A DNA stretch of 64,000 nucleotides from Amorphoplanes friuliensis DSM 7358. Lineage in GTDB: Bacteria; Actinomycetota; Actinomycetes; Mycobacteriales; Micromonosporaceae. The notes beneath the pieces were generated by a model. That model saw only the letters and a list, made by a program, of their open reading frames with translations, was not told where the DNA came from and made no database searches. Positions 8,071 to 19,022 of this stretch are shown one piece after another. A program made the translations under genes and the position numbers. Numbering within the stretch: position 1 is the stretch's first letter; the number at the start of each line of letters is the position of its first letter. The DNA is taken from assembly GCF_000494755.1 (NCBI RefSeq), contig NC_022657.1, positions 321,501 through 385,500 of the forward strand, written 5' to 3'.

Positions 8071-8649
8071 ATGGCGGACGAGCGCGGCAACAGGAGAATC
8101 ACTGACCCTCAGGTGATGCGGGCGCTGGCCCACCCGGCCCGGATCGAGATCATGGAGCATCTCGCGAGTACCGGTGCGGTGATCACCGCGACCGAGTGCG
8201 CCCGGCTGGTCGGGCTCTCGCCCAGCGCCACCAGCTACCACCTGCGGGAGCTGGCCAAGTACGGCCTGGTCGAGCACGCGCCGAGCCGTGGCGACGGCCG
8301 TGAACGGGTGTGGCGCAGCACCGACCCCAGTTTCAGCCTCGACGGCGACGTCGAGGAGCCGGAGGCCTGGGCGGCCGAGAGCGCCCTGGTCGACGCCTAT
8401 CTGACCCGCGACTTTGCGCGCCTGCGGCAGTGGTGGGCCGGCATGCACGAGGAGCCGAAGCAGTGGCGTGATGCGAGCGCGCTGATGAACCAGATGCTGC
8501 TGGTCACCGCGGATGAGCTGAGCGAGGTGTCGGACAAGATCCGCGAGGTGCTCGCGCCCTATCAGCGGCGGACCCGGCTGGCCGATCCGCCGGAGGGCGC
8601 GCGAACGGTCGCCGTCCAATACGCAGCCTTCCCCGTGGACGCAGACTAG
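8071..8649 (+). CDS. ArsR-type winged-helix transcriptional regulator
   Basis: A 192-residue regulator. An N-terminal HTH_20-type domain spans about residues 10-90: VMRALAHPARIEIMEHLAS, ATECARLVGLSPSATSYHLRELAKYGLVE, then a wing GRERVWRST. The C-terminal half is a longer helical region of the kind seen in regulators paired with MFS exporters. The MFS gene follows within 11-32 bp on the same strand, with a 40-bp inverted repeat at its start. That repeat is the best candidate for this regulator's operator. Confidence 0.87.
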   Translation: MADERGNRRITDPQVMRALAHPARIEIMEHLASTGAVITATECARLVGLSPSATSYHLRELAKYGLVEHAPSRGDGRERVWRSTDPSFSLDGDVEEPEAWAAESALVDAYLTRDFARLRQWWAGMHEEPKQWRDASALMNQMLLVTADELSEVSDKIREVLAPYQRRTRLADPPEGARTVAVQYAAFPVDAD

Positions 8650-8656
8650 ACAGGCA

Positions 8657-8681
8657 AGTTGTGAAGGAATACTTTCGAAGT

Positions 8682-8696
<15 letters not shown>
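8657..8696. promoter_or_regulatory. 40-bp inverted repeat at the MFS gene start
   Basis: Twelve-base arms AGTTGTGAAGGA (8657-8668) and TCCTTCACAACT (8685-8696) are perfectly complementary. Between them a second, slightly offset inverted repeat ATACTT...AAGTAT (8669-8683) centres on TTCGAA. The element covers both candidate MFS starts (GTG 8661 and ATG 8682) and the AAGGA that could serve as ribosome site. It is either an operator for the upstream regulator or an RNA hairpin that hides the ribosome site. Confidence 0.75.
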
Positions 8697-10780
<2,084 letters not shown>

Positions 10781-10866
10781 CCCGCTTTCCTCCCGGCGGG
10801 GTAGCGCCGGGACAAGGCTTCTCCTAGTCTTCGCGGACCTTCTCACTGCACATCGAAGTGGTGACC

Positions 10867-12387
10867 ATGCGTCTGCACTCCTTTCTCGGCCGGCTCGCCC
10901 TGCCGGTCGCCCTCCTCGGACTGACGACCATCGTTGGTGCCGCGGCTCCCGCGCATGCGGCTGAGCCCGACGACAACTGGCCGCTGATCGACATCCTCGT
11001 TCCGGAGCGGGTGGTCACGGTTGACGGCCGCAGCAAGGCCGTCCCGGTCGAGATCTTCAACCTCGGTGGTGCGACCGCCAAGGGCATCGTCGTGGAATAC
11101 GGCGCGGACTCCCCGATCGACCCGAGCATCGGCTTTACGCCCCCTCCGGGCTGTGGGCCGACGTCCTGCAAGATCAATGATCTGGCTCCCGGGGCCCGCA
11201 AGGTGCTGACCTTCACGGTCAAGCCCACGGCCGCCCTGCCCGATCTCGGCGCCAGCTTCGACGTCGGCGTGGCCGTCGGCGGTCCCGACGGAAAGATGGT
11301 CGCCTCGGTCACCGTCGTGCGTGCCACCGCGGGTGCCGACCTCGAGGTCGCGCCGATCGCGGACATCAAGCTGGCGCCGGGCAAGTCGGCGCCGGTCCCG
11401 GTCGAGGTGCGCAACAACGGCAACAAGCCCGTGGAAACCGTCGCCCTCGGTTTTGTCGGCGAGCCGTACGTCAGCTTCCCGGCGAAGTACAGCAACTGCC
11501 AGACGGTCGAGGACCTGCTCGGGGTGGTCTGCTTCTTCGAGCAGACGATCGGCCCCGACGAGATCCTCACCATCGACCCGTCGACGCCGTTGACCGTCAA
11601 GGCCGCAGCGGACGCCCCCGGCCCGGCCGACTACTACGCCGGCATGTTCGCGTTCGGGGCCGACGACGACCTCGACCTGGCCGCGGCCACGGCCAAGAAG
11701 GCCGCGCTGCAGAAGTCCGGCACCAAGCTGGCGCTCGTGCCGCTGCGCCAGAGCCTCGCCGAGGACATCGACGAGAGCGAGCTGAACGACTGGGACAACA
11801 TCGCGTCGTTCGTGGTCAAGGTCTCCAAGAACCCGGCTGACCTGGTCGCGATCGGTGACAACTTCACCGGCGCCATCGGTGACACCCGCACGATCAAGGT
11901 CGGTTTCCGGAACGACGGCCCGGCGGCCACGATCTGGCCGCAGCAGAACTCGTACCTGTCGACGAAGGTGCGGATCCCGTCCGGCCTGACGCTGACCGAG
12001 GTGGACGACAGTTGTGTCCCCGCCGGTGACGGCGAGCCGTCGTGGGGCCAGGAGGGTCAGGTCTCCGGTCACGACTACCTCTGCGTCGCGCTCGGCAGTT
12101 ATGCCAAGGGCGAGAAGGTGCTCTACTCCTTCACCGCGAAGATCAACGACGGTGAGAACGAGGACGAGGGCACGGTGACCGTCAACGGCGGTGTGCAGGA
12201 CCCGAAGACCAGCAACAACGTCGCGAAGATCGAGGTGAAGGTGTCCTCCGCCGGTGGCGGTGGCGGCCTGCCCGTCACGGGTGCGCCGGCCGGTCTGCTG
12301 GCCGGTGGCGGTGCGCTGCTGCTGGTCGGCGGCGCCGTTGCCTTCGTGCTGGCCCGGCGCCGCCGGATCGTCACGATCGCGGAATAG
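10867..12387 (+). CDS. LPVTG-type cell-wall-anchored surface protein
   Basis: A 506-residue exported protein. It has an N-terminal signal peptide (MRLHSFLGRLALPVALLGL..., likely cleavage after AHA-31), then Ig-like beta-rich segments with repeated VPVEIFNLGG/VPVEVRNNG patterns. The C-terminal sorting signal is LPVTG at residues 468-472, followed by a glycine/alanine-rich hydrophobic helix and the basic tail RRRR. It is therefore a likely sortase substrate. ATG 10867 is preferred over GTG 10858 or 10861 as it gives a normal signal peptide; no strong ribosome site is seen for any. The ligand or function is unknown. Confidence 0.85.
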   Translation: MRLHSFLGRLALPVALLGLTTIVGAAAPAHAAEPDDNWPLIDILVPERVVTVDGRSKAVPVEIFNLGGATAKGIVVEYGADSPIDPSIGFTPPPGCGPTSCKINDLAPGARKVLTFTVKPTAALPDLGASFDVGVAVGGPDGKMVASVTVVRATAGADLEVAPIADIKLAPGKSAPVPVEVRNNGNKPVETVALGFVGEPYVSFPAKYSNCQTVEDLLGVVCFFEQTIGPDEILTIDPSTPLTVKAAADAPGPADYYAGMFAFGADDDLDLAAATAKKAALQKSGTKLALVPLRQSLAEDIDESELNDWDNIASFVVKVSKNPADLVAIGDNFTGAIGDTRTIKVGFRNDGPAATIWPQQNSYLSTKVRIPSGLTLTEVDDSCVPAGDGEPSWGQEGQVSGHDYLCVALGSYAKGEKVLYSFTAKINDGENEDEGTVTVNGGVQDPKTSNNVAKIEVKVSSAGGGGGLPVTGAPAGLLAGGGALLLVGGAVAFVLARRRRIVTIAE

Positions 12388-13648
12388 GCTCCGACTCCGG
12401 TACGGGAACCGTGTGGGTTCCCGTACCGGAGCGAGTACCGCCCACGGGCTGCCGCGGGACCGTCCGCACGATCTTCTTCGGCAGCGGTGCCGTGCGCATC
12501 CCGCGCAGGGTCAGCAGGCTGGCGAAGAGGCCCGAGAAGACACCGATCACGCCGAGGGCGATGGCCGTCGCGGACGGCAGCACCAGGCGGATCGTGCCGC
12601 GCGGGTCGAGCTCACCGAAGCCGGCCTGGCCCCAGTTGGTCACGGCGATGATGGTGCCGGTCAGGCCGAGCGCCATCAGCGAGAGCCCGATCATGATGCA
12701 GCGTTCGAAGGTCAGCCAGCGTGCCCAGCGGCTCGGCCGGTCGTCGCGGACCAGCCCTTCGAAGCGGCCGTAGAGCTCCGCAAAACCGCCGAAGAGCATC
12801 AGCTGGGCGCCGACCAGGACCGCCAGGCACGCGTAGACCAGGGCGTTCACGTCGAACTCGACACCGGCGACGTGCCGGGAGCCGGTCGCGAGCCGCGCGG
12901 TGCCGATCAGGCCCAGCAGGAACACGATCAGGCCGGGCCAGACCAGCGTCCGCCGCGGTGAGAAGACCAGCAGGAACCGCAGGTGGCGCCAGCCGTCGCG
13001 CCACGTCCGCAGGTGCGGGGCACGGCTGCGGCCGTCCGGCTGCAACGTCGTCGGCACCTCGGTCATGTCGTAACCGTTCAGCGAGGCCCGCACGACCAGC
13101 TCCGACGCGAACTCCATGCCCGGCATGCGCAGGTCCAGGTCGCGGATGCGGTCCCGGTCGAAGCCCCGGATGCCGCAGTGGAAGTCGCCGATGCCCTTGA
13201 GGCCGAAGAGCGCCCGGCCCAGCCAGGACAGCACCGGGTTGCCGAGGTACCGGTGGAGGAACGGCATGGCGCCCGGGCTGATGCCGCCCCGGAAACGGTT
13301 GCCCATGACCACGTCGTGGCCTTCGCGGAGCTTGTCGATGAAGGGCCCGAGGTGGGACAGGTCGTAGGAGTCGTCGGCGTCCGCCATGATGACGTAGCGA
13401 CCGCGGGCCTCGGCGATGCCGGTGATCAGCGCGGCGCCGTAACCCTTGCGCGGCGCGTGCACCACCCGGGCACCCGAGCGGACGGCTATCTCCTGCGAGC
13501 CGTCGGTGGAACCGTTGTCGCTCACCAGGACCTCACCCTGAACGCCCAGCTCGGCGAGCGACCGCAACGCCTTGCGAACACAGGTCTCGAGGGTCTCCGC
13601 CTCGTTCAGGCAGGGCAGCAGGACGGTGACCTCGACGTCACTTGACAT
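12371..13648 (-). CDS. Family 2 glycosyltransferase with C-terminal membrane helices
   Basis: A 425-residue GT-A enzyme similar to dolichol-phosphate mannosyltransferase/GtrB-type proteins. The N-terminal catalytic domain has VTVLLPCLNEAETLE, SDNGSTDGSQEIA, and the metal-binding MADADDSYD (D-x-D). The C-terminal half contains about four hydrophobic segments. It likely transfers a sugar from a nucleotide donor to polyprenyl phosphate. It starts 11 bp before the end of the upstream membrane-protein gene, so the pair is coupled. Its 3' end overlaps the convergent LPVTG gene by 17 bp and contains the hairpin at 12395-12431. Confidence 0.88.
   Translation of the reverse strand: MSSDVEVTVLLPCLNEAETLETCVRKALRSLAELGVQGEVLVSDNGSTDGSQEIAVRSGARVVHAPRKGYGAALITGIAEARGRYVIMADADDSYDLSHLGPFIDKLREGHDVVMGNRFRGGISPGAMPFLHRYLGNPVLSWLGRALFGLKGIGDFHCGIRGFDRDRIRDLDLRMPGMEFASELVVRASLNGYDMTEVPTTLQPDGRSRAPHLRTWRDGWRHLRFLLVFSPRRTLVWPGLIVFLLGLIGTARLATGSRHVAGVEFDVNALVYACLAVLVGAQLMLFGGFAELYGRFEGLVRDDRPSRWARWLTFERCIMIGLSLMALGLTGTIIAVTNWGQAGFGELDPRGTIRLVLPSATAIALGVIGVFSGLFASLLTLRGMRTAPLPKKIVRTVPRQPVGGTRSGTGTHTVPVPESEPIPRS
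12395..12431. terminator. 16-bp-stem hairpin between convergent genes
   Basis: Perfect arms CTCCGGTACGGGAACC (12395-12410) and GGTTCCCGTACCGGAG (12416-12431) flank a 5-nt loop. It lies 7 bp past the stop of the surface-protein gene and inside the last codons of the convergent glycosyltransferase gene. There is no T-tract, so it may act as a bidirectional structured terminator or mRNA 3' stabiliser. Confidence 0.72.
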
Positions 13649-15167
13649 GTTCGGCGACTGCTTTCTTCACTTGGGTCGGAATACTGATGGTGCGGACCGG
13701 CGCATCGGCCGGAGGTGGCGGTTCTCTCTTGAGACGCGCGGCAGCCACGATTCGGTTGACAGCCAGGGCGATTCCCATCGGGATCAGCAGCACGGCCGGG
13801 TTTGCGTACCGGTAATCGAACATGCTGGTCGCCACCGAGACGACGATCAGGCCGAAGCCGGTGCCCACGAAGAGCAGCGCGTCGGCGGCACCGCGCCAGC
13901 TGAAGCGGCGCGGCCGGAAAACCGCGGCCAGCAGCGCGAGCACAATCCCGACGGCATAGACCGTGCCGGGGGTGGTCATTTTTTCCCCGTACGCGCGGAG
14001 CTGCTCACCCCGTGGATTCGGCACCTTGATCGTGGGCTCGGGCACACTGAGCGGCGAGAACGTGTCGAGGTAGTACGCGGCGTTGCACGACTCACCGGGC
14101 ATCGCCGGCGGCAGCCACTTCTCCTGTGGACACCGGTTGTACGGCCACAGCGGCGCCGACGGCAGCAGATGCCAGCCGATCTCGGTCAGCACCATCCCGA
14201 AGTAGTCACCCGGCTGCTGCTTGATGACTTCCTTGGCGAACTCGCCGATGAACTCGTCGTTGATCGTGCTGGGGTAGAGCCGGTTGACGGGGCTGCTCGG
14301 ATTCCAGATGTACTGGTCCGGCCGCTGTTTCCAGCGCAGCGGCGCGTTCGGCATGCAGAGGCTGCGCTGCAGCGGTGTGAGTTCGAGCTTGTCGCAGTCG
14401 GCGATCGGCATGACCCGGCCGTACAGGAAGCGGCCCTGGAACTGCCCGAACGCGTAGACCTTGTAGGTCTGGTGGTACCAGACGAGGTAGCCACCGAGGA
14501 TCAGGCCGACCGGCAGCAGGAACACGACGAGCCGCGCCCAGCCGACGCGCCGCACCAGCAGGTAGAGCACAACCAGCGCCACGACGGGCAACCCGACGGT
14601 CCGGGTGATCGCGGCAAATCCGAGCAGCAGGCCGGCGATCCCGGCCGCGAACACTCCGATCTTTTCCCGCCAGCCCAGCACGATCAGCGCGAAGACGGTC
14701 AGCGCGACATAGGTGGTCTCGGCCAGCACGTAGTGCTCGAGGGTCAGCTGCCGGGCGTCCAGCGCGATCGGCACCATGGCCAGCGCCGCCAGCCACGGCC
14801 AGACGCGGCGGTGCACCAGGAACGCATATCCGGCAACGATCAGGCAGAGGCCGAGAATGTGCTGCGCGACCGCCACGTGCTGCAGCGGTCCGGGCACAAA
14901 AGGCTTCAGCAGCACCGAATACCCGAACGGCCGGATGTCGTACGGGATGTTGTCGTACGCACCGGCCACATAGGGCCTGCTGTCCGGGAAGAAGAACGCA
15001 TACGGGTACGCCCGGAGCATGAGCAGGCGCATGACAACGGCGGCCGCCAGCACGAGGAGCAGGAACGAGTGCCGTCGGACAGCGGCAAAAGCCACATAAG
15101 CCACTCGTCCGGCCGACGACTTCCGATCTTCCGTGTCGGCGCTCGGGGCGCCGGCGGTGATCGTCAA
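13638..15167 (-). CDS. Polytopic membrane glycosyltransferase-like protein (GT39/ArnT-like)
   Basis: A 509-residue protein with about ten membrane segments. An early periplasmic-type loop, AYPYAFFFPDSRPYVAGAY, carries an acidic residue, as in GT-C glycosyltransferases that use polyprenyl-phosphate sugars. A large extracytoplasmic loop lies around residues 235-390. Pairing with the downstream GT2 gene suggests the two act in sequence: GT2 loads the lipid carrier and this protein transfers the sugar outside. The TTG start at 15167 is uncertain, with no clear ribosome site; GTG starts further in are possible. Family assignment is by topology only. Confidence 0.72.
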   Translation of the reverse strand: MTITAGAPSADTEDRKSSAGRVAYVAFAAVRRHSFLLLVLAAAVVMRLLMLRAYPYAFFFPDSRPYVAGAYDNIPYDIRPFGYSVLLKPFVPGPLQHVAVAQHILGLCLIVAGYAFLVHRRVWPWLAALAMVPIALDARQLTLEHYVLAETTYVALTVFALIVLGWREKIGVFAAGIAGLLLGFAAITRTVGLPVVALVVLYLLVRRVGWARLVVFLLPVGLILGGYLVWYHQTYKVYAFGQFQGRFLYGRVMPIADCDKLELTPLQRSLCMPNAPLRWKQRPDQYIWNPSSPVNRLYPSTINDEFIGEFAKEVIKQQPGDYFGMVLTEIGWHLLPSAPLWPYNRCPQEKWLPPAMPGESCNAAYYLDTFSPLSVPEPTIKVPNPRGEQLRAYGEKMTTPGTVYAVGIVLALLAAVFRPRRFSWRGAADALLFVGTGFGLIVVSVATSMFDYRYANPAVLLIPMGIALAVNRIVAAARLKREPPPPADAPVRTISIPTQVKKAVAEHVK

Positions 15168-15273
15168 AGGACATCCAGGACGGCCGGGGCTAGTAGGGCG
15201 GTCCCAGTCTGGCAGGCGGGTTGTGAAGCGGCCGTCATCCGAAGAGATGACGATTAATGCCGGTTTGTGGGCT

Positions 15274-16251
15274 TCAGGTGACGGGCGTCACAGCCGAGGA
15301 ATCGACTTCGTCCAATGTCGCCAGACCCGCCTGGGCCATGACCTGCGAAAGTTCACGACCATAAAAGTCCAGGCACTCGCGTACGCCCTCAGCGCCGCCG
15401 GTCGCGAGTGCCCACAACACCGGCCGCCCGATCAACACGGCTGTCGCACCGAGCGCCAACGCCGTCAGCACGTCGGCGCCGTTGTGGATGCCGCCGTCGA
15501 CGAGCACCGGCACCCGCCCGCCGACCGCCTCGGCCACCGGGCCGAGCGCTCGCGCCGTCGAGAGGGCCCGATCGAGCTGACGTCCGCCGTGGTTGGAGAC
15601 GATCACTCCGGCCGCGCCCGCTTCGACGCACCGAACGGCGTCCTCCGGGCGCAGCACACCCTTGACCACCACCGGGCGGCCGGAGATCTCGGCGAGCCAG
15701 GAGATCGCGTCGGGGCCCAGAGCCGGATCCTGCTCCAGGCCCGGCGGCCGGTTCGCCGGTCCCAGCTCGCCGGCCTCCGGCACCGCACGCTTGAGGACAT
15801 AGGGGGCGTCGGCGGTGAGCACGATCGCCCGCGCGCCCGCCGCCACGGCCCGGCGTACGTTCTGCTCGGTGATGCTGCGGTCCCGGAGCACGTAGGCCTG
15901 GAACCACCAGGGCCGCGTCAGCGGGATCTCCTCGAGCGGCCGGCCGGACCGGGAGCTCAGGACAAACAGGGAGCCGGCCGCCTCGACGCCACGGGCCGTG
16001 GCGGCCTCCCCCTCGGGATGCGCGAGGGTGTGCAGTGCGGTCGGCCCGACGAGCACCGGCGCGGCCAGGCGTGCGCCGAACAGCTCGAGCTCCGTACTGA
16101 TCCGCGAGACGTCCCGGAACAGCCGCGGGACAAAACGCCAGTCGCGCCACGCAGCGGTCGCCTCGTCCCGGGAGATCTGCTCGCCGGCGCCGTCCCGGTA
16201 GTACGCGTAGACGGCCGCGGGAAGGGCCATCCGCGCTGCATCCTCGTGCAT
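15274..16251 (-). CDS. FMN-dependent alpha-hydroxy-acid oxidase family protein
   Basis: A 325-residue TIM-barrel flavoprotein of the LldD/glycolate oxidase/lactate monooxygenase family. Visible are the FMN-binding VLVGPTALHTLAHPEGE region, VKGVLRPEDAVRCVEAGA, the catalytic histidine in IVSNHGGRQLD and PVLVDGGIHNGADVL, plus IGRPVLWAL near the C-terminus. It probably oxidises a small 2-hydroxyacid; the substrate is unknown. ATG 16251 is used because GAGCGGGAAG precedes it. It lies 13 bp downstream of the aldo/keto reductase gene, forming a two-gene operon. Confidence 0.9.
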   Translation of the reverse strand: MHEDAARMALPAAVYAYYRDGAGEQISRDEATAAWRDWRFVPRLFRDVSRISTELELFGARLAAPVLVGPTALHTLAHPEGEAATARGVEAAGSLFVLSSRSGRPLEEIPLTRPWWFQAYVLRDRSITEQNVRRAVAAGARAIVLTADAPYVLKRAVPEAGELGPANRPPGLEQDPALGPDAISWLAEISGRPVVVKGVLRPEDAVRCVEAGAAGVIVSNHGGRQLDRALSTARALGPVAEAVGGRVPVLVDGGIHNGADVLTALALGATAVLIGRPVLWALATGGAEGVRECLDFYGRELSQVMAQAGLATLDEVDSSAVTPVT

Positions 16252-16264
16252 CTTCCCGCTCCGC

Positions 16265-17221
16265 TCAGCCGGCCAGGATCTGGTCCAGGGCGGCGACGTC
16301 CTCGGCGGTGAACCTCCAGGTGCCCGCCTCGGCGTTCGCCCGCACCTGCTCGGCGGAGGTCGCACCGGCGATCACGCTGGCCACGGCGGGCTGGGCGAGC
16401 AGACCGGCGATCGCCACCTCGAGCAGGCTGTGCCCCCGCTCCTCACCGAACTTCGTCAGCGCCTCGATGGCGTCCCAGTCGGCGCCGTCGAGCCAGCGCT
16501 GGTAGCGGTCCTGCGACAGGCGGCTGCCCTCCGGCGCCGTCTGCCCGCGGTGGTACTTGCCGCTGAGCAGGCCACTGTCCAGCGGGAAGAACGGCAGCAG
16601 GCCCAGCCCGAACTGCTCACAGGCCGGCACAACCTCGTCCTCGACCTCGCGGTGCAACAGGCTGTACTGGTTCTGCGCGCTGATGAAGGGCGAGTGGCCG
16701 GCGGTCCGTGCGGTCCAGTCCGCGTCGGCGATCTGCCAGCCGGCGAAGTTGGAGTTGCCCAGGTAGCGGACCTTGCCGCTGCGGACCAGGTCGTCGAGCG
16801 CCGACAGGGTCTCCTCGATCGGCGTCGACTCGTCCGGCTGATGCATCTGGTAGAGGTCGAGGTAATCGGTGCCGAGGCGGCGGAGCGAGGCCTCGACCGC
16901 CCGGACGATGTACCGCCGGGAGCCTCGCGCGCCGAAGTCGGCGCCGTTCAGGCCCTCCATGTCCATGCCGAACTTCGTGGCCAGCACGATCTCGTCACGC
17001 CGCCCCTGCAGGGCCGCACCCAGGAACTCCTCGGACGCGCCATGCGGGCTTCCGTAGATGTCCGCGGTGTCGAAGAGGGTGATCCCCGCGTCGAACGCCG
17101 CGTCGACGACCGCCCGGGTGCCGTCGACGTCCAGCTTGCGGCCGAAGTTGTTGCAGCCGATGCCGACGACGGAGACGACCAGGCCCGAGGTGCCGAGGCG
17201 GCGGTAGCTCATCTCACTCAT
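16265..17221 (-). CDS. Aldo/keto reductase
   Basis: A 318-residue NADPH-dependent reductase. It contains the tetrad segments FDTADIYGSPHGASE (Asp and Tyr), LATKFGMD (Lys) and YLDLYQMHQPDE (His), with the C-terminal cofactor region SVIAGATSAEQVRANAE. The overall pattern is that of the AKR11-13 group acting on small aldehydes. It shares an operon with an FMN 2-hydroxyacid oxidase, so both may handle related hydroxy- and oxo-compounds. The gene is divergent from the GH64 glucanase with a 144-bp shared promoter region. Confidence 0.9.
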   Translation of the reverse strand: MSEMSYRRLGTSGLVVSVVGIGCNNFGRKLDVDGTRAVVDAAFDAGITLFDTADIYGSPHGASEEFLGAALQGRRDEIVLATKFGMDMEGLNGADFGARGSRRYIVRAVEASLRRLGTDYLDLYQMHQPDESTPIEETLSALDDLVRSGKVRYLGNSNFAGWQIADADWTARTAGHSPFISAQNQYSLLHREVEDEVVPACEQFGLGLLPFFPLDSGLLSGKYHRGQTAPEGSRLSQDRYQRWLDGADWDAIEALTKFGEERGHSLLEVAIAGLLAQPAVASVIAGATSAEQVRANAEAGTWRFTAEDVAALDQILAG

Positions 17222-17283
17222 GATCCGACCCTATGCCGCCCCGGTTGCGCGAAATAACCCGGTAATACATCAGCCGTTGTCTA

Positions 17284-17327
17284 TTGACACACAGTGTTAA
17301 CCATTTCAAGCTGTGAGAGCGCTCTCT
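17284..17327 (+). promoter_or_regulatory. TTGACA element and LacI-type operator upstream of glucanase
   Basis: A consensus -35 hexamer TTGACA lies at 17284-17289. A perfect 12-bp palindrome GAGAGCGCTCTC lies at 17315-17326, in context TGAGAGCGCTCTCT. This closely resembles the CebR/LacI-family box TGGGAGCGCTCCCA that controls sugar-polymer use in streptomycetes. No good -10 is evident at 16-18 bp spacing. The operator would sit over or just after the promoter. Confidence 0.65.
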
Positions 17328-17365
17328 GGCGTACCCACCGCGCCGTCCGTCTCCGAGGAGTCATC

Positions 17366-18973
17366 GTGCGTACCAGATCCAAACTCCTGCATGCGCTGGC
17401 CGCGATAGCTGTGGCCCTCCCCGTCGCGGCCGTCTCGGTCGCGTCGCCCGCCCAGGCCATCGGACCGGCGATCCTCCCGGTCACCGTCACCAACAACACC
17501 GGCCGTGGCGAAGCCGTCTACGTCTACGTGATCGGGATCAACCTCAACACCAACCGCCTCGGGTACGTCAATCAGGGCGGAACCTTCACCCCGTGGCCGG
17601 CCGGTGCGAACCCCCCGTCGCCCGCCCCCGACGTGGCGATCGGCGGGCCCGGCAACGGCGGCGCGACGACCGTCAACTTCCCGCGTGGCTTCTCCGGCCG
17701 TGTCTACTTCTCCCTCGGCGAGAAGCTCAAGTTCTTCCTGACGCCGGACGGCCTGGTCCAGCCGGCGCCGTGGGCCAGCGGCGACGCGAACTACAACATC
17801 CTCTTCGACTGGAGCGAGTTCACCTACAACGACTCCGGTCTGTGGCTCAACAGCTCGCAGGTCGACATGTTCTCGGTGCCGCACGCGGTCACGGTCACGG
17901 GCGCCTCCGGCGTCACCAAGAAGACCGGAGAGCCGGTCAACAACGGCCGCAACAACGTGATCAACGCGATCAAGGCCGCTCCGGGCTGGGCCAACACGGT
18001 CTACACCCGCTCCGACGGTACGGTGCTGCGCGCACTCGCCCCGGGTAAGGCCGCGGGCGCCGGTCTGCTCCCCACGAACTACCTCGACTCGTACATCACG
18101 TCGGCGTGGAACGCGTACGTGAACAAGACGCTGACGGTCGTGCCGTTCGGGGATCAGCCGAACACGAAGTACTTCGGGCGTACCACGGGCAACGTCATGA
18201 ACTTCACCAACAGCGCCGGTGCGCGGGTGGCGTCGTTCAACAAGCCGTCGTCGGCCAGCGTCTGGGGCTGCGACGGGGACCTGCCGGCACCGAACGACCT
18301 CATCGTCGGCCCGATCTCGCGCACGCTCTGCGCGGCCCTGAACCGGGGCACACTCGGCACGATCGACACGCAGCCGAGCACCAACGCGGCGCAGTTCTAC
18401 CAGAACAGCCCGACGAACCAGTACGCGAAGATCATCCACCAGAACATGGCGGACGGTAAGGCGTACGCGTTCGCCTTCGACGACGTCGGCGCCTTCGAGT
18501 CGCTGGTGCACGACGGCGACCCGCGTGCTGCGGGCCTGATCCTGACGCCGTTCGGCGCCGGTGGCCCGACGACCCCGCCGCCGTCCGGCAGCGGCCAGTC
18601 GGTCATCAGCGACTGGAACGGCAAGTGTGTCGACGTCCCCAGTGGGAACTTCGTCGACAGTGCGCCGCTGCAGACGTGGACCTGCAACGGCAGCAACGCC
18701 CAGAAGTGGACCGCGGTCAACGGTGCGCTGCAGGCGCAGAACAACAAGTGCATGGACGTGGCGGGCGGCTCCACCGCGGCCGGCTCGGCGATCCAGCTCT
18801 ACACCTGCAACGGCACGGGCGCGCAGCAGTTTGTGCTCTCGGGTGCGGGTGACCTGGTCAACCCGCAGTCCAACAAGTGCGTGGACATCAAGGACTGGAA
18901 CGGCGCCGACGGTGCCCGCCTCCAGCTCTGGGACTGCGCCGGCACGGCCAACCAGAAGTGGCACAAGGGCTGA
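17366..18973 (+). CDS. Secreted GH64 endo-beta-1,3-glucanase with ricin-type lectin domain
   Basis: A 535-residue exported enzyme that cleaves beta-1,3-glucan such as fungal wall laminarin. GTG 17366 has GAGGAG 5 nt upstream and gives a Sec signal peptide ending AQA-31. The GH64 domain spans about residues 35-390; the likely catalytic pair are E151 (DWSEFTYND) and D167 (SSQVDMFSVPH), 16 residues apart as in family members. A proline linker leads to a CBM13 beta-trefoil (about 410-535) with three repeats, each with a C-(N/A)-G-x-x-x-Q-(K/Q)-(W/F) motif. The LacI-type box suggests induction by glucan oligosaccharides. Confidence 0.92.
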   Translation: MRTRSKLLHALAAIAVALPVAAVSVASPAQAIGPAILPVTVTNNTGRGEAVYVYVIGINLNTNRLGYVNQGGTFTPWPAGANPPSPAPDVAIGGPGNGGATTVNFPRGFSGRVYFSLGEKLKFFLTPDGLVQPAPWASGDANYNILFDWSEFTYNDSGLWLNSSQVDMFSVPHAVTVTGASGVTKKTGEPVNNGRNNVINAIKAAPGWANTVYTRSDGTVLRALAPGKAAGAGLLPTNYLDSYITSAWNAYVNKTLTVVPFGDQPNTKYFGRTTGNVMNFTNSAGARVASFNKPSSASVWGCDGDLPAPNDLIVGPISRTLCAALNRGTLGTIDTQPSTNAAQFYQNSPTNQYAKIIHQNMADGKAYAFAFDDVGAFESLVHDGDPRAAGLILTPFGAGGPTTPPPSGSGQSVISDWNGKCVDVPSGNFVDSAPLQTWTCNGSNAQKWTAVNGALQAQNNKCMDVAGGSTAAGSAIQLYTCNGTGAQQFVLSGAGDLVNPQSNKCVDIKDWNGADGARLQLWDCAGTANQKWHKG

Positions 18974-18987
18974 GCCTCGCCTGTAGG

Positions 18988-19017
18988 AGGTGGCGGATAC
19001 CGATGGATCCGCCACCT
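18988..19017. terminator. Hairpin terminator between convergent genes
   Basis: An 11-bp stem AGGTGGCGGAT (18988-18998) / ATCCGCCACCT (19007-19017) with an 8-nt loop lies 15 bp after the glucanase stop and 6 bp before the end of the convergent SWIM gene. The T-tract is weak on both sides; the symmetry suggests it serves both transcripts. Confidence 0.7.
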
Positions 19018-19022
19018 TCGCC

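Noticed and set aside
10791..10812. Terminator after mqnA
   Set aside because: The 8-bp hairpin has no T-tract and the next gene follows on the same strand; kept only as a note.
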